Source of the DNA: an uncultured Myxococcales bacterium
GTDB lineage: Bacteria > Myxococcota_A > Bradymonadia > UBA7976 > UBA1532
NCBI GenBank assembly: GCA_903847385.1
Contig: CAINDO010000642.1
Coordinates: 1 to 63,662 of the forward strand
Direction of reading: 5' to 3'
Length of the DNA: 63,662 nt
A program made the position numbers and the translations under genes. Positions within the stretch are counted from its first letter, which is position 1. The number at the start of each line of letters is the position of its first letter. The notes below the pieces were generated by a model that was not told where the DNA came from, did not search any database, and saw only the letters and a list, made by a program, of their open reading frames with translations. Shown here in pieces: positions 51,294-60,276 of the stretch.

Positions 51294-52646
51294 ATGCAGC
51301 ACTCGATGGACGCCTCGCCCCTGCCTTCCTGGTTGCCCCAGCGCCCGCTGCGGATCTTGTCGGTCTCGACGATGTTCCCCTCGGAGGCGCTGCCGGTCCA
51401 TGCCGTGTTCGTGCGCCATCGGCTGCTGGCGCTGGCCCGGTTCGCCGAGGTGCGCGTCGTCTCGCCGATCCCCGACTTCCCGTTCGTCGCGCACCTGGTG
51501 GACAAGTACGCCCCGCGCCTGCAGATCCCCCGCGAGCAGACCCACGCCCGCGGCGGTCACCGACTGCTGGCCTCGTACCCGCGCTACTTCTCCGTGCCCG
51601 CGGTGGCCAAGCCCGTCGAGGGCTACTCCCTCGGCCGCATGCTGCTCGGCGAGATCGAGCGCATCCGTCGGAAAGAGGGCTTCACGCCCGACCTGATCGA
51701 CGCCCACCTGGCGTTCCCGGACGGCTTCGGCGCCGTGCGAGCCGCGCAGTCGCTCGGGCTGCCCGTCACCGTCACGCTGCGCGGCCACGACATCAACGAC
51801 CTGCACGCGTTCCCGGTGCGGTGGCGGCAGGTGCAGTATGCGCTGCGCAACGCGACCCGCGTCTTCGGCGTGTGTCGCGCGCTCATCGACGGCGCCATCG
51901 CCGCCGGAGCCCCCCCGGAGCGCACCGCGGTCCTGGCCAACGGCGTCGATCCGGAGCTCTTCCACCCCATCCCGCGCGAGGCGGCCCGGCGGGAGCTCGG
52001 CCTGCCGCTGGACCGCCGCCTCGTGCTCTCCGTCGGGCACCTGGTCGAGCGCAAGGGGTTCCACCTGCTCGTGGGCGCGCTGAAGCGGCTGCACGACGAG
52101 GGTCTGTCGGACGTCGACATGGTCTTCGTAGGCGCAGGTGGGGAAGAAGGCGACTTCACCCCACAGGTTCAGGCTCGAGCGCGGGCCCTGGGTGTCGCCG
52201 ACCGGGTGCACTTCGTCGGCGCCGTGCCCAACGATCGCCTCTTCCGCTACTACAGCGCGGCGGACGCCTTCGCGCTCGCCAGCGACAAAGAGGGCTGGCC
52301 CAACGTGCTCTTCGAGGCGCTGGCCTGCGGCACGCCCCCCGTCGCCACGCGGGTCTGGGGCACGCCCGAGTGCCTCCATCGCCCGGACTACGGCGTGCTC
52401 GTCGAGGAGCGCAGCGAAGAGGGCCTCGCCCGCGGCCTGCGGACGGCACTCGAGCGCGATTGGGATCGCGACCTGCTCATCCGCTACGCCCGCGCCAACA
52501 CCTGGGTGGACGTCGGCCGGCGTTTTCACCGCGAGCTCGTGCGCGCGCTCGGCGTGCATCGCGGCATGACCGCCGAGGCGCTGGACGCCGAGCTCGGCCC
52601 CGCGCCGCAGGGCCCCAACGCGCCCGCGGAGGTGACCCCCCGATGA
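51294..52646 (+). CDS. Family 4 glycosyltransferase (TuaC-like)
   Basis: 450 residues from ATG 51294 (AGGCAGG upstream). GT-B fold: N-terminal MFPSEALPVHAVFVRHRL and LPVTVTLRGHDIND; C-terminal nucleotide-sugar domain with LSVGHLVERKGFHLLV, DMVFVGAGGEEGDF, VHFVGAVPNDRLFRYYSAADAF and the donor-binding SDKEGWPNVLFEALACGTPPVA (E..GxPNxxxEAMA pattern). It transfers a sugar during exopolysaccharide assembly in the cytoplasm. First gene of a tightly packed operon of at least five genes; ATGA overlap with the next. Confidence 0.9.
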   Translation: MQHSMDASPLPSWLPQRPLRILSVSTMFPSEALPVHAVFVRHRLLALARFAEVRVVSPIPDFPFVAHLVDKYAPRLQIPREQTHARGGHRLLASYPRYFSVPAVAKPVEGYSLGRMLLGEIERIRRKEGFTPDLIDAHLAFPDGFGAVRAAQSLGLPVTVTLRGHDINDLHAFPVRWRQVQYALRNATRVFGVCRALIDGAIAAGAPPERTAVLANGVDPELFHPIPREAARRELGLPLDRRLVLSVGHLVERKGFHLLVGALKRLHDEGLSDVDMVFVGAGGEEGDFTPQVQARARALGVADRVHFVGAVPNDRLFRYYSAADAFALASDKEGWPNVLFEALACGTPPVATRVWGTPECLHRPDYGVLVEERSEEGLARGLRTALERDWDRDLLIRYARANTWVDVGRRFHRELVRALGVHRGMTAEALDAELGPAPQGPNAPAEVTPR

Positions 52647-53233
52647 GCGGCGCCCGCGAGTGGGTCAAGTCGGCGCTGCGCGGGCTCGCCCGGGGCGCCG
52701 TGCTCCCCGAGGTGCTGGCCTACGAGCTCGCCTCGCGGGTCGCCGACCGGGACGTCGCGTTCCACCACGCCAGCCAGTGGCTGTCGCTCATCCCCGGCTA
52801 CGCAGGCATCTACGCACGCCGCGAGTTCTATCGGCTCACGCTGGCCGCCTGCAGCGCGGACTGTCAGCTCAGCTTCGGCACCGTGATCAGCCACCCGGGC
52901 ACGCGCATCGGCGCGCGGGCATATGTCGGCCTGAACGGCAACCTGGGCCTCTGCACCTTGGGGGACGACGTCCTCTTCGGCAGCGACGTCCACGTGCTGA
53001 GCGGGACCCGGCAGCACCACTTCGACGACCCGGACACGCCCATCAATCAGCAGGGCGGCGAGCTGACGCAAGTCGAGGTCGGTCGCAACACCTGGGTGGG
53101 CAACGGGGCGCGCATCCTGGCCAACGTGGGCGAGGGCTGCGTCATCGGCGCCGGCGCCGTCGTCACGCGTGCCATCCCGGACTGGTCCGTGGCCGTCGGT
53201 CACCCGGCGAAGGTCGTGAGCACCCGCAAATGA
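52643..53233 (+). CDS. Hexapeptide-repeat (LbetaH) acyltransferase
   Basis: 196 residues. Left-handed beta-helix repeats run from about 75 to the end (ISHPGTRIGARAYVGLNGNL, VEVGRNTWVGNGARILANVG, CVIGAGAVVTRAI, and the closing VAVGHPAKVV). Typical of O-acetyltransferases of sugar polymers; GTRQHHFDD may supply the catalytic His. It overlaps both neighbours by 4 bases, so production is coupled with the glycosyltransferase and the FemAB-like enzyme. Confidence 0.9.
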   Translation: MSGAREWVKSALRGLARGAVLPEVLAYELASRVADRDVAFHHASQWLSLIPGYAGIYARREFYRLTLAACSADCQLSFGTVISHPGTRIGARAYVGLNGNLGLCTLGDDVLFGSDVHVLSGTRQHHFDDPDTPINQQGGELTQVEVGRNTWVGNGARILANVGEGCVIGAGAVVTRAIPDWSVAVGHPAKVVSTRK

Positions 53234-54282
53234 CTGGCGGCCCCGTCACCATCGACGAGCTCCCCGAGACGCCCGAGGCCGAGGCCGCCTGGGACGCCTT
53301 CGTGGACGCTCGGCCCGAGGGCGCGGTCTACCATCGTTCGGTCTACCGCCGCCTCATTCGGGACGCGACCGGGCACGAGCCGCAGTTGCTTCGGGCGATG
53401 CGGGGCGACGCCGTGGTCGGGGTGTTCCCGCTGGTCCACCTGCGCAGCGCGCTGTTCGGCAACTACTTCGTCAGCCTGCCGTACTTCAATCACTGCGGCG
53501 TGCTGGCCGCCGATGCGACGGCCCGGACGGCGCTGCTCGAGGCCGCCGCCGATCGCGCCCGCTGGGTGGACGCGACCCACATCGAGGTCCGCCACCTGGG
53601 TCCGCAGCCCGATGTGGCCTGGCCGGGCAAGTCGACCAAGGTCGAGATGATGCTCGAGCTCCCGGACACACCCGGCGCGCTCTGGCAGCGATTCAAGCCC
53701 AAGTTGCGCGCGCAGATCCGGCGGCCCCGCAAGGCCGGCCTCTACGCCCGGCTGGGCGGCGAGGACCTGCTGGACGACTTCTACGGCGTGTTCGCCCGCA
53801 ACATGCGCGACCTGGGCACGCCCGTGTACGCGCCGGGGTTCTTCCGCGCGTTCCTGCGGCACCAGCCCGGGGACACGCGGGTCTGCGTGGTCTACCGGTC
53901 GGGAGTGCCCGTCGGGGGCGGCATCGTCGTCGGCTACAAGGACACGCTGGAGATCCCCTGGGCGTCGACGCTGCGCGAGGCCAACGCCGACAGCCCCAAC
54001 ATGCTGCTTTACTGGAAGCTGCTCGAGTTCGCGGTCGAGGCCGGCTACCGGCGGTTCGACTTCGGCCGCAGCACACCGGGCGAGGGGACCTTCGCCTTCA
54101 AGCAGCAATGGGGCGCCGAGCCGGTGCCCCTGCACTGGTACTACTGGCTCCGGGACGGCGGACCGCTGCCCGAGCTCAACCCCAAGAATCCCAAGTTCCA
54201 GATGGCCATCCGCGCCTGGCAGCACCTGCCGGTGTCCCTGACGCGCCTGATCGGCCCCCATCTGGTGAAGAACCTGCCCTGA
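53230..54282 (+). CDS. FemAB-like GNAT-fold protein of the XrtA/PEP-CTERM exopolysaccharide type
   Basis: 350 residues. Two GNAT-like halves, with FPLVHLRSALFGNYFVSLPYFNHCGV, LPDTPGALWQRFKPKLRAQI, NMRDLGTPVYAPGFF and FDFGRSTPGEGTFAFKQQWGA, which are the family landmarks. FemAB enzymes use aminoacyl-tRNA to attach amino acids to a polymer or lipid precursor; the subgroup linked to exosortase EPS loci is biochemically unassigned. It sits between the acyltransferase and the amidotransferase. Confidence 0.85.
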   Translation: MTGGPVTIDELPETPEAEAAWDAFVDARPEGAVYHRSVYRRLIRDATGHEPQLLRAMRGDAVVGVFPLVHLRSALFGNYFVSLPYFNHCGVLAADATARTALLEAAADRARWVDATHIEVRHLGPQPDVAWPGKSTKVEMMLELPDTPGALWQRFKPKLRAQIRRPRKAGLYARLGGEDLLDDFYGVFARNMRDLGTPVYAPGFFRAFLRHQPGDTRVCVVYRSGVPVGGGIVVGYKDTLEIPWASTLREANADSPNMLLYWKLLEFAVEAGYRRFDFGRSTPGEGTFAFKQQWGAEPVPLHWYYWLRDGGPLPELNPKNPKFQMAIRAWQHLPVSLTRLIGPHLVKNLP

Positions 54283-54304
54283 GACGCTCGACGGAGTCTC
54301 GATC

Positions 54305-56167
54305 ATGTGCGGCATCGCGGGCCTACTTCACGACGATCGCGCGGCGCTCGCCTCCGGGCGCCTGCTCGGCGACATGTGCGACCGGATCATCCACCGCGGC
54401 CCGGACGCCTACGGCGAGCTGGTCAGTGGCCCCGTGGCGCTCGGGCATCGCCGGCTGTCGATCATCGACCTCTCGGGCGGTGACCAGCCAATGTTCAACG
54501 AGGACCGCTCCGTGGCGGTCGTCTTCAACGGCGAGATCTACAACCACAAGGCCCTGCGCCACTGGTTGACCGGCCTGGGGCACGTGTTCCGCACCAAGAG
54601 CGACACCGAGGTCCTCGCGCACGCCTACGAGCACGAGGGCCCGGAGTTCGTCAAACGCCTGCGCGGCATGTTCGCCTTCGCGCTCTGGGACGCCCGCCGC
54701 GGCCGGCTCATGATCGCGCGGGACCGGCTGGGCAAGAAGCCGCTGTACTACACGCACCAGCAGGGCAAGCTCGCCTTCGCCAGCGAGCTCAAGGCGCTCC
54801 TCGCGGACAAGGGCCTCGACCTCACCCTCGACCACGAGGCGATCAGCGACTACCTGAGTTTTCTCTGCGTGATCGCGCCGAAGACGCCCTTCAAACACGT
54901 GCGCAAGCTCCCGCCGGCGCACTACCTGTTGGCCGAGGGCGGGCACGTCACGCTGCGCGAGTACTGGGACGCCGACCCGAACCACATGGACGTCCGTGCG
55001 CTGCCCGAGGTCAAAGACGAGCTCTTCGCGCTCCTCGACGACGCCGTCGCCTGCCGCCTGGAGTCCGAGGTACCGCTCGGCGCGTTCCTTTCCGGGGGCG
55101 TGGACTCCAGCACCGTGGTCGGGCTGATGTCCCGCCACACGCAAGTCAAAACGGCCAACATCGGCTTCGACGTGCCCGATCTGGACGAGTCGAAGTACGC
55201 CGAGCAGGTCGCCACCCTGTTCAAGACGGATCACCGCTCCCAGAAGGTCAAGGTGGACGCCGCGGCCGAAGACGAGCTCGAGCGCCTGGTGTGGCACCTG
55301 GACGAGCCCTTCGCCGACCCCTCGGCCATCCCGACGCACCGGGTCAGCGGCGTGGCGCGCAAGTCCGTGACCGTGGCCCTCAGCGGCGATGGCGGGGACG
55401 AGATCTTCGGCGGCTACGACCGCTATCGGACGGATCTGCTGCTCAACAGCGTGCGCGGCGCCCTGCCTCAGCCGTTGCGCGAGAAGCTCTTCGGCACCCT
55501 GGCCGGCCAGCTCCCGCGGGGTCGCGCCCGCACCGCGCTCGACGACCTGGCGCACGACGCCCAGCGGGCGCACTTCCGGTCGGTCTCGTACTTCCGCGAC
55601 CCGGAGAAGTCGACGCTGATGACACCGGAGATGCAGGACACGCTGCGCGGCTACGACAGCATGAGCGTGCTCGGGCAGCACTACACCCGCGTCGAGGGCC
55701 GCGATCCACTCTCGGGCATCCTCTACGTGGACATGAAGACCTACTTGCCCGACCGCATGCTCATGAAGGTCGACAAGATGGCCATGATGCACAGCCTCGA
55801 GGTGCGCTCACCGTTCCTCGACCAGTTCGTCGTCGAGATGGGGCTGCGCATCCCGGCCCGGTGGAAAGTCCGGGACGGGCAGGGCAAGTGGATCCTGAAG
55901 CAGACGATGGAGCGCATCCTGCCCAAGGACATCCTGTACCGAAGCAAGCAGGGCTTCGACGTGCCGCTCGCGGGCTGGCTGCGGGGCCCCATCGCCGAGC
56001 CGCTCGAGGCCGCGCTCACGGACCTCGGCCGCCGCGGTTACCTGGCGCCGGCGGCCCTGCGGCGCCTGTACGACGAGCATCAGGCGGGCATCGTGGACCA
56101 CAGCGCCAAGCTCTGGATCCTGTACATGCTCGAGCTCTGGCACCGCGTCTTCCGCATCAGCCCGTGA
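54305..56167 (+). CDS. asnB: Asparagine-synthase-type amidotransferase (XrtA/PEP-CTERM locus type)
   Basis: 620 residues. N-terminal class II glutaminase domain: catalytic Cys2 (MCGIAGLL), RGPDAYG, FNGEIYNHK, SDTEVLAHAYEHEG. The synthetase domain has the PPi loop AFLSGGVDSSTVV and AVALSGDGGDEIFGGYDRY. In exopolysaccharide clusters such enzymes amidate a sugar acid or other carboxylate using glutamine and ATP, rather than making asparagine for general metabolism. GTGA overlap with the next gene. Confidence 0.9.
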   Translation: MCGIAGLLHDDRAALASGRLLGDMCDRIIHRGPDAYGELVSGPVALGHRRLSIIDLSGGDQPMFNEDRSVAVVFNGEIYNHKALRHWLTGLGHVFRTKSDTEVLAHAYEHEGPEFVKRLRGMFAFALWDARRGRLMIARDRLGKKPLYYTHQQGKLAFASELKALLADKGLDLTLDHEAISDYLSFLCVIAPKTPFKHVRKLPPAHYLLAEGGHVTLREYWDADPNHMDVRALPEVKDELFALLDDAVACRLESEVPLGAFLSGGVDSSTVVGLMSRHTQVKTANIGFDVPDLDESKYAEQVATLFKTDHRSQKVKVDAAAEDELERLVWHLDEPFADPSAIPTHRVSGVARKSVTVALSGDGGDEIFGGYDRYRTDLLLNSVRGALPQPLREKLFGTLAGQLPRGRARTALDDLAHDAQRAHFRSVSYFRDPEKSTLMTPEMQDTLRGYDSMSVLGQHYTRVEGRDPLSGILYVDMKTYLPDRMLMKVDKMAMMHSLEVRSPFLDQFVVEMGLRIPARWKVRDGQGKWILKQTMERILPKDILYRSKQGFDVPLAGWLRGPIAEPLEAALTDLGRRGYLAPAALRRLYDEHQAGIVDHSAKLWILYMLELWHRVFRISP

Positions 56168-58569
56168 CGCGGCCACTCGCCACTTTCGAGGTCCCGCCGG
56201 GCGAGGTCGCCGAGCCCATCGCCCTGGGCCTGGCGCTGCCGCCCGGCGCGCTGACCGGGGCCGCCCGCCTGGTCGACCCGACGGGCGCGACGCTCGCCGA
56301 GGCGGCGCTGACGCCGTTGCTGCGCTGGCCGGACGGCTCGGTCGCCTGGCTGCTGGCCGAGTGCGTAGCCCCGCCCGAGGGGGGCCGGTATGCCCTCGAG
56401 CAGGCGTCGGGACCGCCCGCCCCCGAGGCCTTTCCCGCGCCTCTGCTGCCCCCGGCTGCGTTCCTGCGCATCGAGGACACGCAGGGAGGGCAGTCGACGC
56501 TCACGACGTTGACGGAGACGCAGCGCCACTCGACGCCGCTGCACACCGTCGGCCGCGGCGCGGGACGCCTCGGTCCGCTCGACGTCGAGGTCCGCGCGAC
56601 CCACTGGCCGACGCCCGGGCTCACCCGCCTCGAGATCGTCGTCCACAACCCCCGCGCGGCGCGGCACGAGGGCGGCCTCTGGGACCTGGGCGATCCCGGC
56701 TCGGTCACCTTTCGCGAGCTCGCCCTGCACGTGCCGAGCGACGCACGGTGGCGGCTCCAGCCCGAGCCCGGCGAGCCGTTCGGCCCGGCCCCCGTGGGCA
56801 CCGCGTTGTTCCAGGCCAGCAGCGGGGGCGAGCAGTGGCAGAGCCCGAACCACATGGACACCACCGGGCGGATCCCGCTGGCCTTCCGGGGCTATCGTCT
56901 CGGCGCGCGGCACGGCCTGCGGGCCCAGCCCGTCCTGCGTACGCCGACGCTCGAGGTCGCCCTCGGCGAGTTCTGGCAGAACTTCCCCAAGACCCTCGCC
57001 GTCGAGGCCGCTGCGCTGCGCGTCGCGCTCTTCCCCGCGGAGCACGGGCCGCACCACGAGCTTCAGGGTGGCGAGCGCAAGCGCCACACGCTTTGGCTCG
57101 GCCCGCCCGGTGCGCTCGCTTTCGTCGCCTCGCCGCGTCGGCCGCTCCAGCCCGCCGCCGAGATCGCCGCCGCCGGGGTGCTCGACACCTTCGCGCCCGC
57201 CGCCGGCGACGCCCCTGAGGTCACGGCGCACGTCGCCCAGATCGTCGACCCAAACACGGGCTTCGCCGCGCGCCGCGAGCTCATCGATGAGTACGGCTGG
57301 CGAAACTGGGGCGACTTCTTCGCCGACCACGAGGCCGTGCGCCACACGGACACGACGCCGTTCGTGAGCCACTACAACAACCAATACGACTGCGTCGAGG
57401 CCTGCCTGCTCTGGTGGCTGCGCACGGGCGACGTCCGCTGGTTCGCGCTCGCCGATCCGCTCGCCCGGCACGTGGTCGACATCGACCTGTACCACACGAC
57501 CGAGGACCGCGCGGCCTACGGCGGCGGGCAGTTCTGGCATACGGACCACTACCGGCCGGCGTCGACTTCGACGCACCGCTGCTATGCGAAGGCGAACGCG
57601 GGGACGGGGCCCTACGGCGGCGGACCGGGCAACGAACAGAACTACCCCGCGGGCCTGTGGCTGCACCACCTGCTCACGGGCGACCCCTGGTCCCGCGAGG
57701 CGGGACTCGAACTCGCCGAGTGGGTGCTGCGCATGGACGACGGCCGGCGAAACGTGCTCGGCCTCGCCGACGCGGGCCCGACGGGCGCCGCCAGCCAGAC
57801 GTACTCGCCGGACTACCATGGCCCGGGCCGAGGCGCCGGCAACTCGGTGAACGCGCTGTGCGAGGCGTGGCGGCACACCGGCGAGGCGAAATACCTCGAC
57901 GCCGCCGAGGCGCTCATCGCGCGCTGCGTGCACCCGACGCAGGACCTCGCGACGCTCGAACTCCTGGACGCCGAGCGTCGGTGGTCCTACGTCGTCTTCC
58001 TGAAGTACCTATTGAAGTACTTACACATCAAGGAGACGGCGGGCACGCTCGACGCCGCCTGGCGTCATGGCCGCGCGGCGCTGCTGCACTACGCGCGCTT
58101 CATGGTGGCGCACGAGCAGCCCTCGACGACGCACCCGGAGCGCCTCGAGTTCGTCACCGAGACGTGGCCGGCGCAGGACCTGCGCAAGGCCCAGGTGATT
58201 CACGGCGCCGCGGCCTACGTCGAGGGCGACGAGCGCCGGGCCTTCCACACCTGGGCCGCCCGGACCTTCGACGCTGCGTTCGCCGAGCTTCGCACGTACC
58301 CGACGGCGTCGCTCTGTCGGCCGCTGGTGCTCACCCTGCACCCCAGCATCGCCGAGACCTACGCCCGCTCGCATCCGGACGTCGCGGCGCCGGCGGACCC
58401 CACGCCCGACGCGACGTTCCCGCCCGCCGTGCCGTTTGCACCGCAGAAGGCGCGCGTCCGGGCCGCGGTCACCTCGCCATCCGGCCTGATCGCGCTCGCC
58501 CGCCGCGCCCTGCGCCCCGCCACCCTCCGGGCGCTTCGGGCCCCGAACCGGTCGCCGTTCCCGGACTGA
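56164..58569 (+). CDS. PcRGLX/YetA-like protein (putative exo-rhamnogalacturonan-lyase family)
   Basis: 801 residues from GTG 56164. The N-terminal beta domain (LRWPDGSVAWLLAECVAPP) fits the RIFT-barrel start of PcRGLX/YetA proteins, a middle beta-sandwich follows, and from about 400 an (alpha/alpha) toroid is likely (HYNNQYDCVEACLLWWLRTGD, YGGGQFWHTDHYRPAS, GAGNSVNALCEAWRHTGEA). Without a signal peptide it may act in the cytoplasm on polymer fragments, or be exported another way. Lyases or hydrolases are common in polysaccharide clusters for trimming. Family assignment is by pattern only. Confidence 0.65.
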   Translation: MTRPLATFEVPPGEVAEPIALGLALPPGALTGAARLVDPTGATLAEAALTPLLRWPDGSVAWLLAECVAPPEGGRYALEQASGPPAPEAFPAPLLPPAAFLRIEDTQGGQSTLTTLTETQRHSTPLHTVGRGAGRLGPLDVEVRATHWPTPGLTRLEIVVHNPRAARHEGGLWDLGDPGSVTFRELALHVPSDARWRLQPEPGEPFGPAPVGTALFQASSGGEQWQSPNHMDTTGRIPLAFRGYRLGARHGLRAQPVLRTPTLEVALGEFWQNFPKTLAVEAAALRVALFPAEHGPHHELQGGERKRHTLWLGPPGALAFVASPRRPLQPAAEIAAAGVLDTFAPAAGDAPEVTAHVAQIVDPNTGFAARRELIDEYGWRNWGDFFADHEAVRHTDTTPFVSHYNNQYDCVEACLLWWLRTGDVRWFALADPLARHVVDIDLYHTTEDRAAYGGGQFWHTDHYRPASTSTHRCYAKANAGTGPYGGGPGNEQNYPAGLWLHHLLTGDPWSREAGLELAEWVLRMDDGRRNVLGLADAGPTGAASQTYSPDYHGPGRGAGNSVNALCEAWRHTGEAKYLDAAEALIARCVHPTQDLATLELLDAERRWSYVVFLKYLLKYLHIKETAGTLDAAWRHGRAALLHYARFMVAHEQPSTTHPERLEFVTETWPAQDLRKAQVIHGAAAYVEGDERRAFHTWAARTFDAAFAELRTYPTASLCRPLVLTLHPSIAETYARSHPDVAAPADPTPDATFPPAVPFAPQKARVRAAVTSPSGLIALARRALRPATLRALRAPNRSPFPD

Positions 58570-58582
58570 GGGACAGCCGGTC

Positions 58583-59482
58583 TCAGCCGGCCTTCGCCTC
58601 GAGCGGCGCCGGCGTCAGGTCACGGCCCAGCGTGCGGCCGAGCACCTCGCGGACGGGGCCCCAGCGGTTCTCCGAGATGATCGTCTCCAGGCGACCGAAC
58701 GTGCCCGCCAGGTTGTAGTAGCAGCGCAGGTTCCGCAGCGGCTTCATGCCCGGGATGCGCGGCTGCCCGGCGTCGATCTCCCACGGGTGGATGTAGAGCA
58801 TCGCCGGCTGACCGGCCGCGTGGGCCGCCCGAAGGCCCTGTCGCGTCCAGGTCATCGGCAGCATGCGCAGGTAGCCGCCCCCCGCGCTCGGCAGGTTGTG
58901 CCCAGCCACTTGAAACGTGGTCAGCGGGAACTCGTGGAGCGTCGCACCACCGGGTGTCGGGTGGTCGGCCACCGGCCACCGGGCGAAGTCGGGGATGCCG
59001 TAGCGGTCGTGTCGCACCGGGAAGATGCTCGAGTCGTACACGAACCCGAGCTCCGCCAGCACGTCCAGCGCCCACAGGCTGTTCGCCGTGATGCTGTACG
59101 ACGGCGCGCGGTAGCCGATGACCCGCTCGCCCACGAGGTCCTCGAGCAGGTCGCGGCACCGGAGCGTGTCTGCGCGGAACTCGTCCGGGGTGAGCGTGTA
59201 GATCAGGCGGTGCAGGTAGGAGTGGCATGCGACCTCGTGCCCGCGTCGGTGAATCTCGCGCACCAGGTTCGGGAACCGCTCCGCGCACCACCCCAACACG
59301 AAGAACGTCGCCCGCGCGCCGTGCGCGTCGAAGAGGTCGAGCAGGCGGTGCGTGTTGTCCGTCAGGCGCGGCGCGTAGCTGTCCCAGGTGTCGCGCGGCA
59401 CGAGGTGCGCGAAGTTCTCGACCTGGAAGTAGTCCTCGAGGTCCACACTCAGGGCATCGACGATGTTCGAGGCAGTCGGCAC
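58583..59482 (-). CDS. Polysaccharide deacetylase of the XrtA/PEP-CTERM locus type (NodB plus DUF3473)
   Basis: 299 residues. NodB motifs: ALSVDLEDYFQVE (catalytic Asp), HEVACHSYLHRLIYTLTPDEF (HxxxH zinc ligands), YRAPSYSITANSLWALDVL and YDSSIFPVRHDRYGIPD. The C-terminal DUF3473 has EFPLTTFQVAGHNLPSAGGG, MLYIHPWEIDAGQPR and the closing YYNLAGTFGRLE. This domain pair is specific for the deacetylase accompanying exosortase-type exopolysaccharide loci. It is convergent with the lyase-like gene (13-base gap). Confidence 0.92.
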   Translation of the reverse strand: MPTASNIVDALSVDLEDYFQVENFAHLVPRDTWDSYAPRLTDNTHRLLDLFDAHGARATFFVLGWCAERFPNLVREIHRRGHEVACHSYLHRLIYTLTPDEFRADTLRCRDLLEDLVGERVIGYRAPSYSITANSLWALDVLAELGFVYDSSIFPVRHDRYGIPDFARWPVADHPTPGGATLHEFPLTTFQVAGHNLPSAGGGYLRMLPMTWTRQGLRAAHAAGQPAMLYIHPWEIDAGQPRIPGMKPLRNLRCYYNLAGTFGRLETIISENRWGPVREVLGRTLGRDLTPAPLEAKAG

Positions 59483-59517
59483 GTTGGGTTTCTCCAGACC
59501 AGCATCGGGATCACAGT

Positions 59518-59523
59518 TATGAT
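59518..59523 (+). promoter_or_regulatory. Candidate -10 box for the lipoprotein methyltransferase gene
   Basis: TATGAT lies 33 bases before ATG 59557; no good -35 at normal spacing. A GGAAGG ribosome-binding site follows at 59541-59546. Confidence 0.3.
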
Positions 59524-59556
59524 GCCCGCCATGCTCTACGGGAAGGCAAACGGAAC

Positions 59557-60261
59557 ATGTGGACGCGTCGAATCCGGTGCTCGGCGGTGGCGATCATGAC
59601 GGTTTTCACGGTGGTCGGCTGCGGCGGCGCCGCCGGCCACCACGGTCACGGCGGCGGGCACGGGCACGGGCACGGCGGCCACGGCGATCAGGGCTTCAAG
59701 AGCCCGGAGGAGTGGGCCCAGCGCTTCGACGACCCGGCCCGCGCCGAGTGGCAGAAGCCCGAGGCCGTCGTGCGCCACCTGGAGCTGAGCTCCAACTCCA
59801 CCGTCGCCGAGATCGGCGCGGGTACGGGCTACTGGGTGGTCCGCATCGCGCCCGAGGTCCCCGTCGGCAAGGTCTACGCCGTCGACATCGAGCCCTCGAT
59901 GGTCGAGTACACGACGAAACGCGCGGCCACGCTCGGTTTCAAGAACGTCGAGGGTGTCGTCGGCGCGCCGGACGACCCCAAGCTGCCGGCAGCCGTCGAC
60001 GTCCTGCTCCTCGTCGACACGTACCACCACATCGCCGATCGCACCGCCTACTTCCAGCGGCTGCGCGCGAAGATCGCCGCCGGCGGGCGCCTGGTCATCG
60101 TCGACTACAAGGTGGACCCTGCGATCCCGGGGCCGCCACAGGAGATGCGCCTGACACCCGACGCGGTCGTCGGTGAGCTCGAGGACGCCGGCTTCCACCT
60201 GAAGACGCGGTCCGAAGGCGCGCTCCCGCGCCAGTACATCCTGATCTTCACGGCGGGCTGA
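59557..60261 (+). CDS. Predicted lipoprotein with His-rich linker and class I SAM methyltransferase domain
   Basis: 234 residues from ATG 59557. The signal peptide ends TVVGC22 (lipobox), then a Gly/His linker with seven His between 28 and 42 (HHGHGGGHGHGHGGHGD), a likely metal-binding patch. Residues 50-234 are a class I methyltransferase fold: motif I VAEIGAGTGYW (83-93), VYAVDIEPSMVEY, VLLLVDTYHHIAD and GGRLVIVDYKVDP. An exported SAM-dependent enzyme lacks an obvious SAM supply outside the cytoplasm; it may be a repurposed fold, or the lipobox may be misread. It is convergent with the PilZ gene. Confidence 0.8.
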   Translation: MWTRRIRCSAVAIMTVFTVVGCGGAAGHHGHGGGHGHGHGGHGDQGFKSPEEWAQRFDDPARAEWQKPEAVVRHLELSSNSTVAEIGAGTGYWVVRIAPEVPVGKVYAVDIEPSMVEYTTKRAATLGFKNVEGVVGAPDDPKLPAAVDVLLLVDTYHHIADRTAYFQRLRAKIAAGGRLVIVDYKVDPAIPGPPQEMRLTPDAVVGELEDAGFHLKTRSEGALPRQYILIFTAG

Positions 60262-60276
60262 GGCGAGCACCGCCGC

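Noticed and set aside
48008-52642. Long upstream part of a 1741-residue plus-strand frame
   Set aside because: Only the last 197 codons (from 52643) are a real gene, the hexapeptide acyltransferase. The rest runs through the DHH gene in another frame and antisense to the carbamoyltransferase and deacetylase genes.
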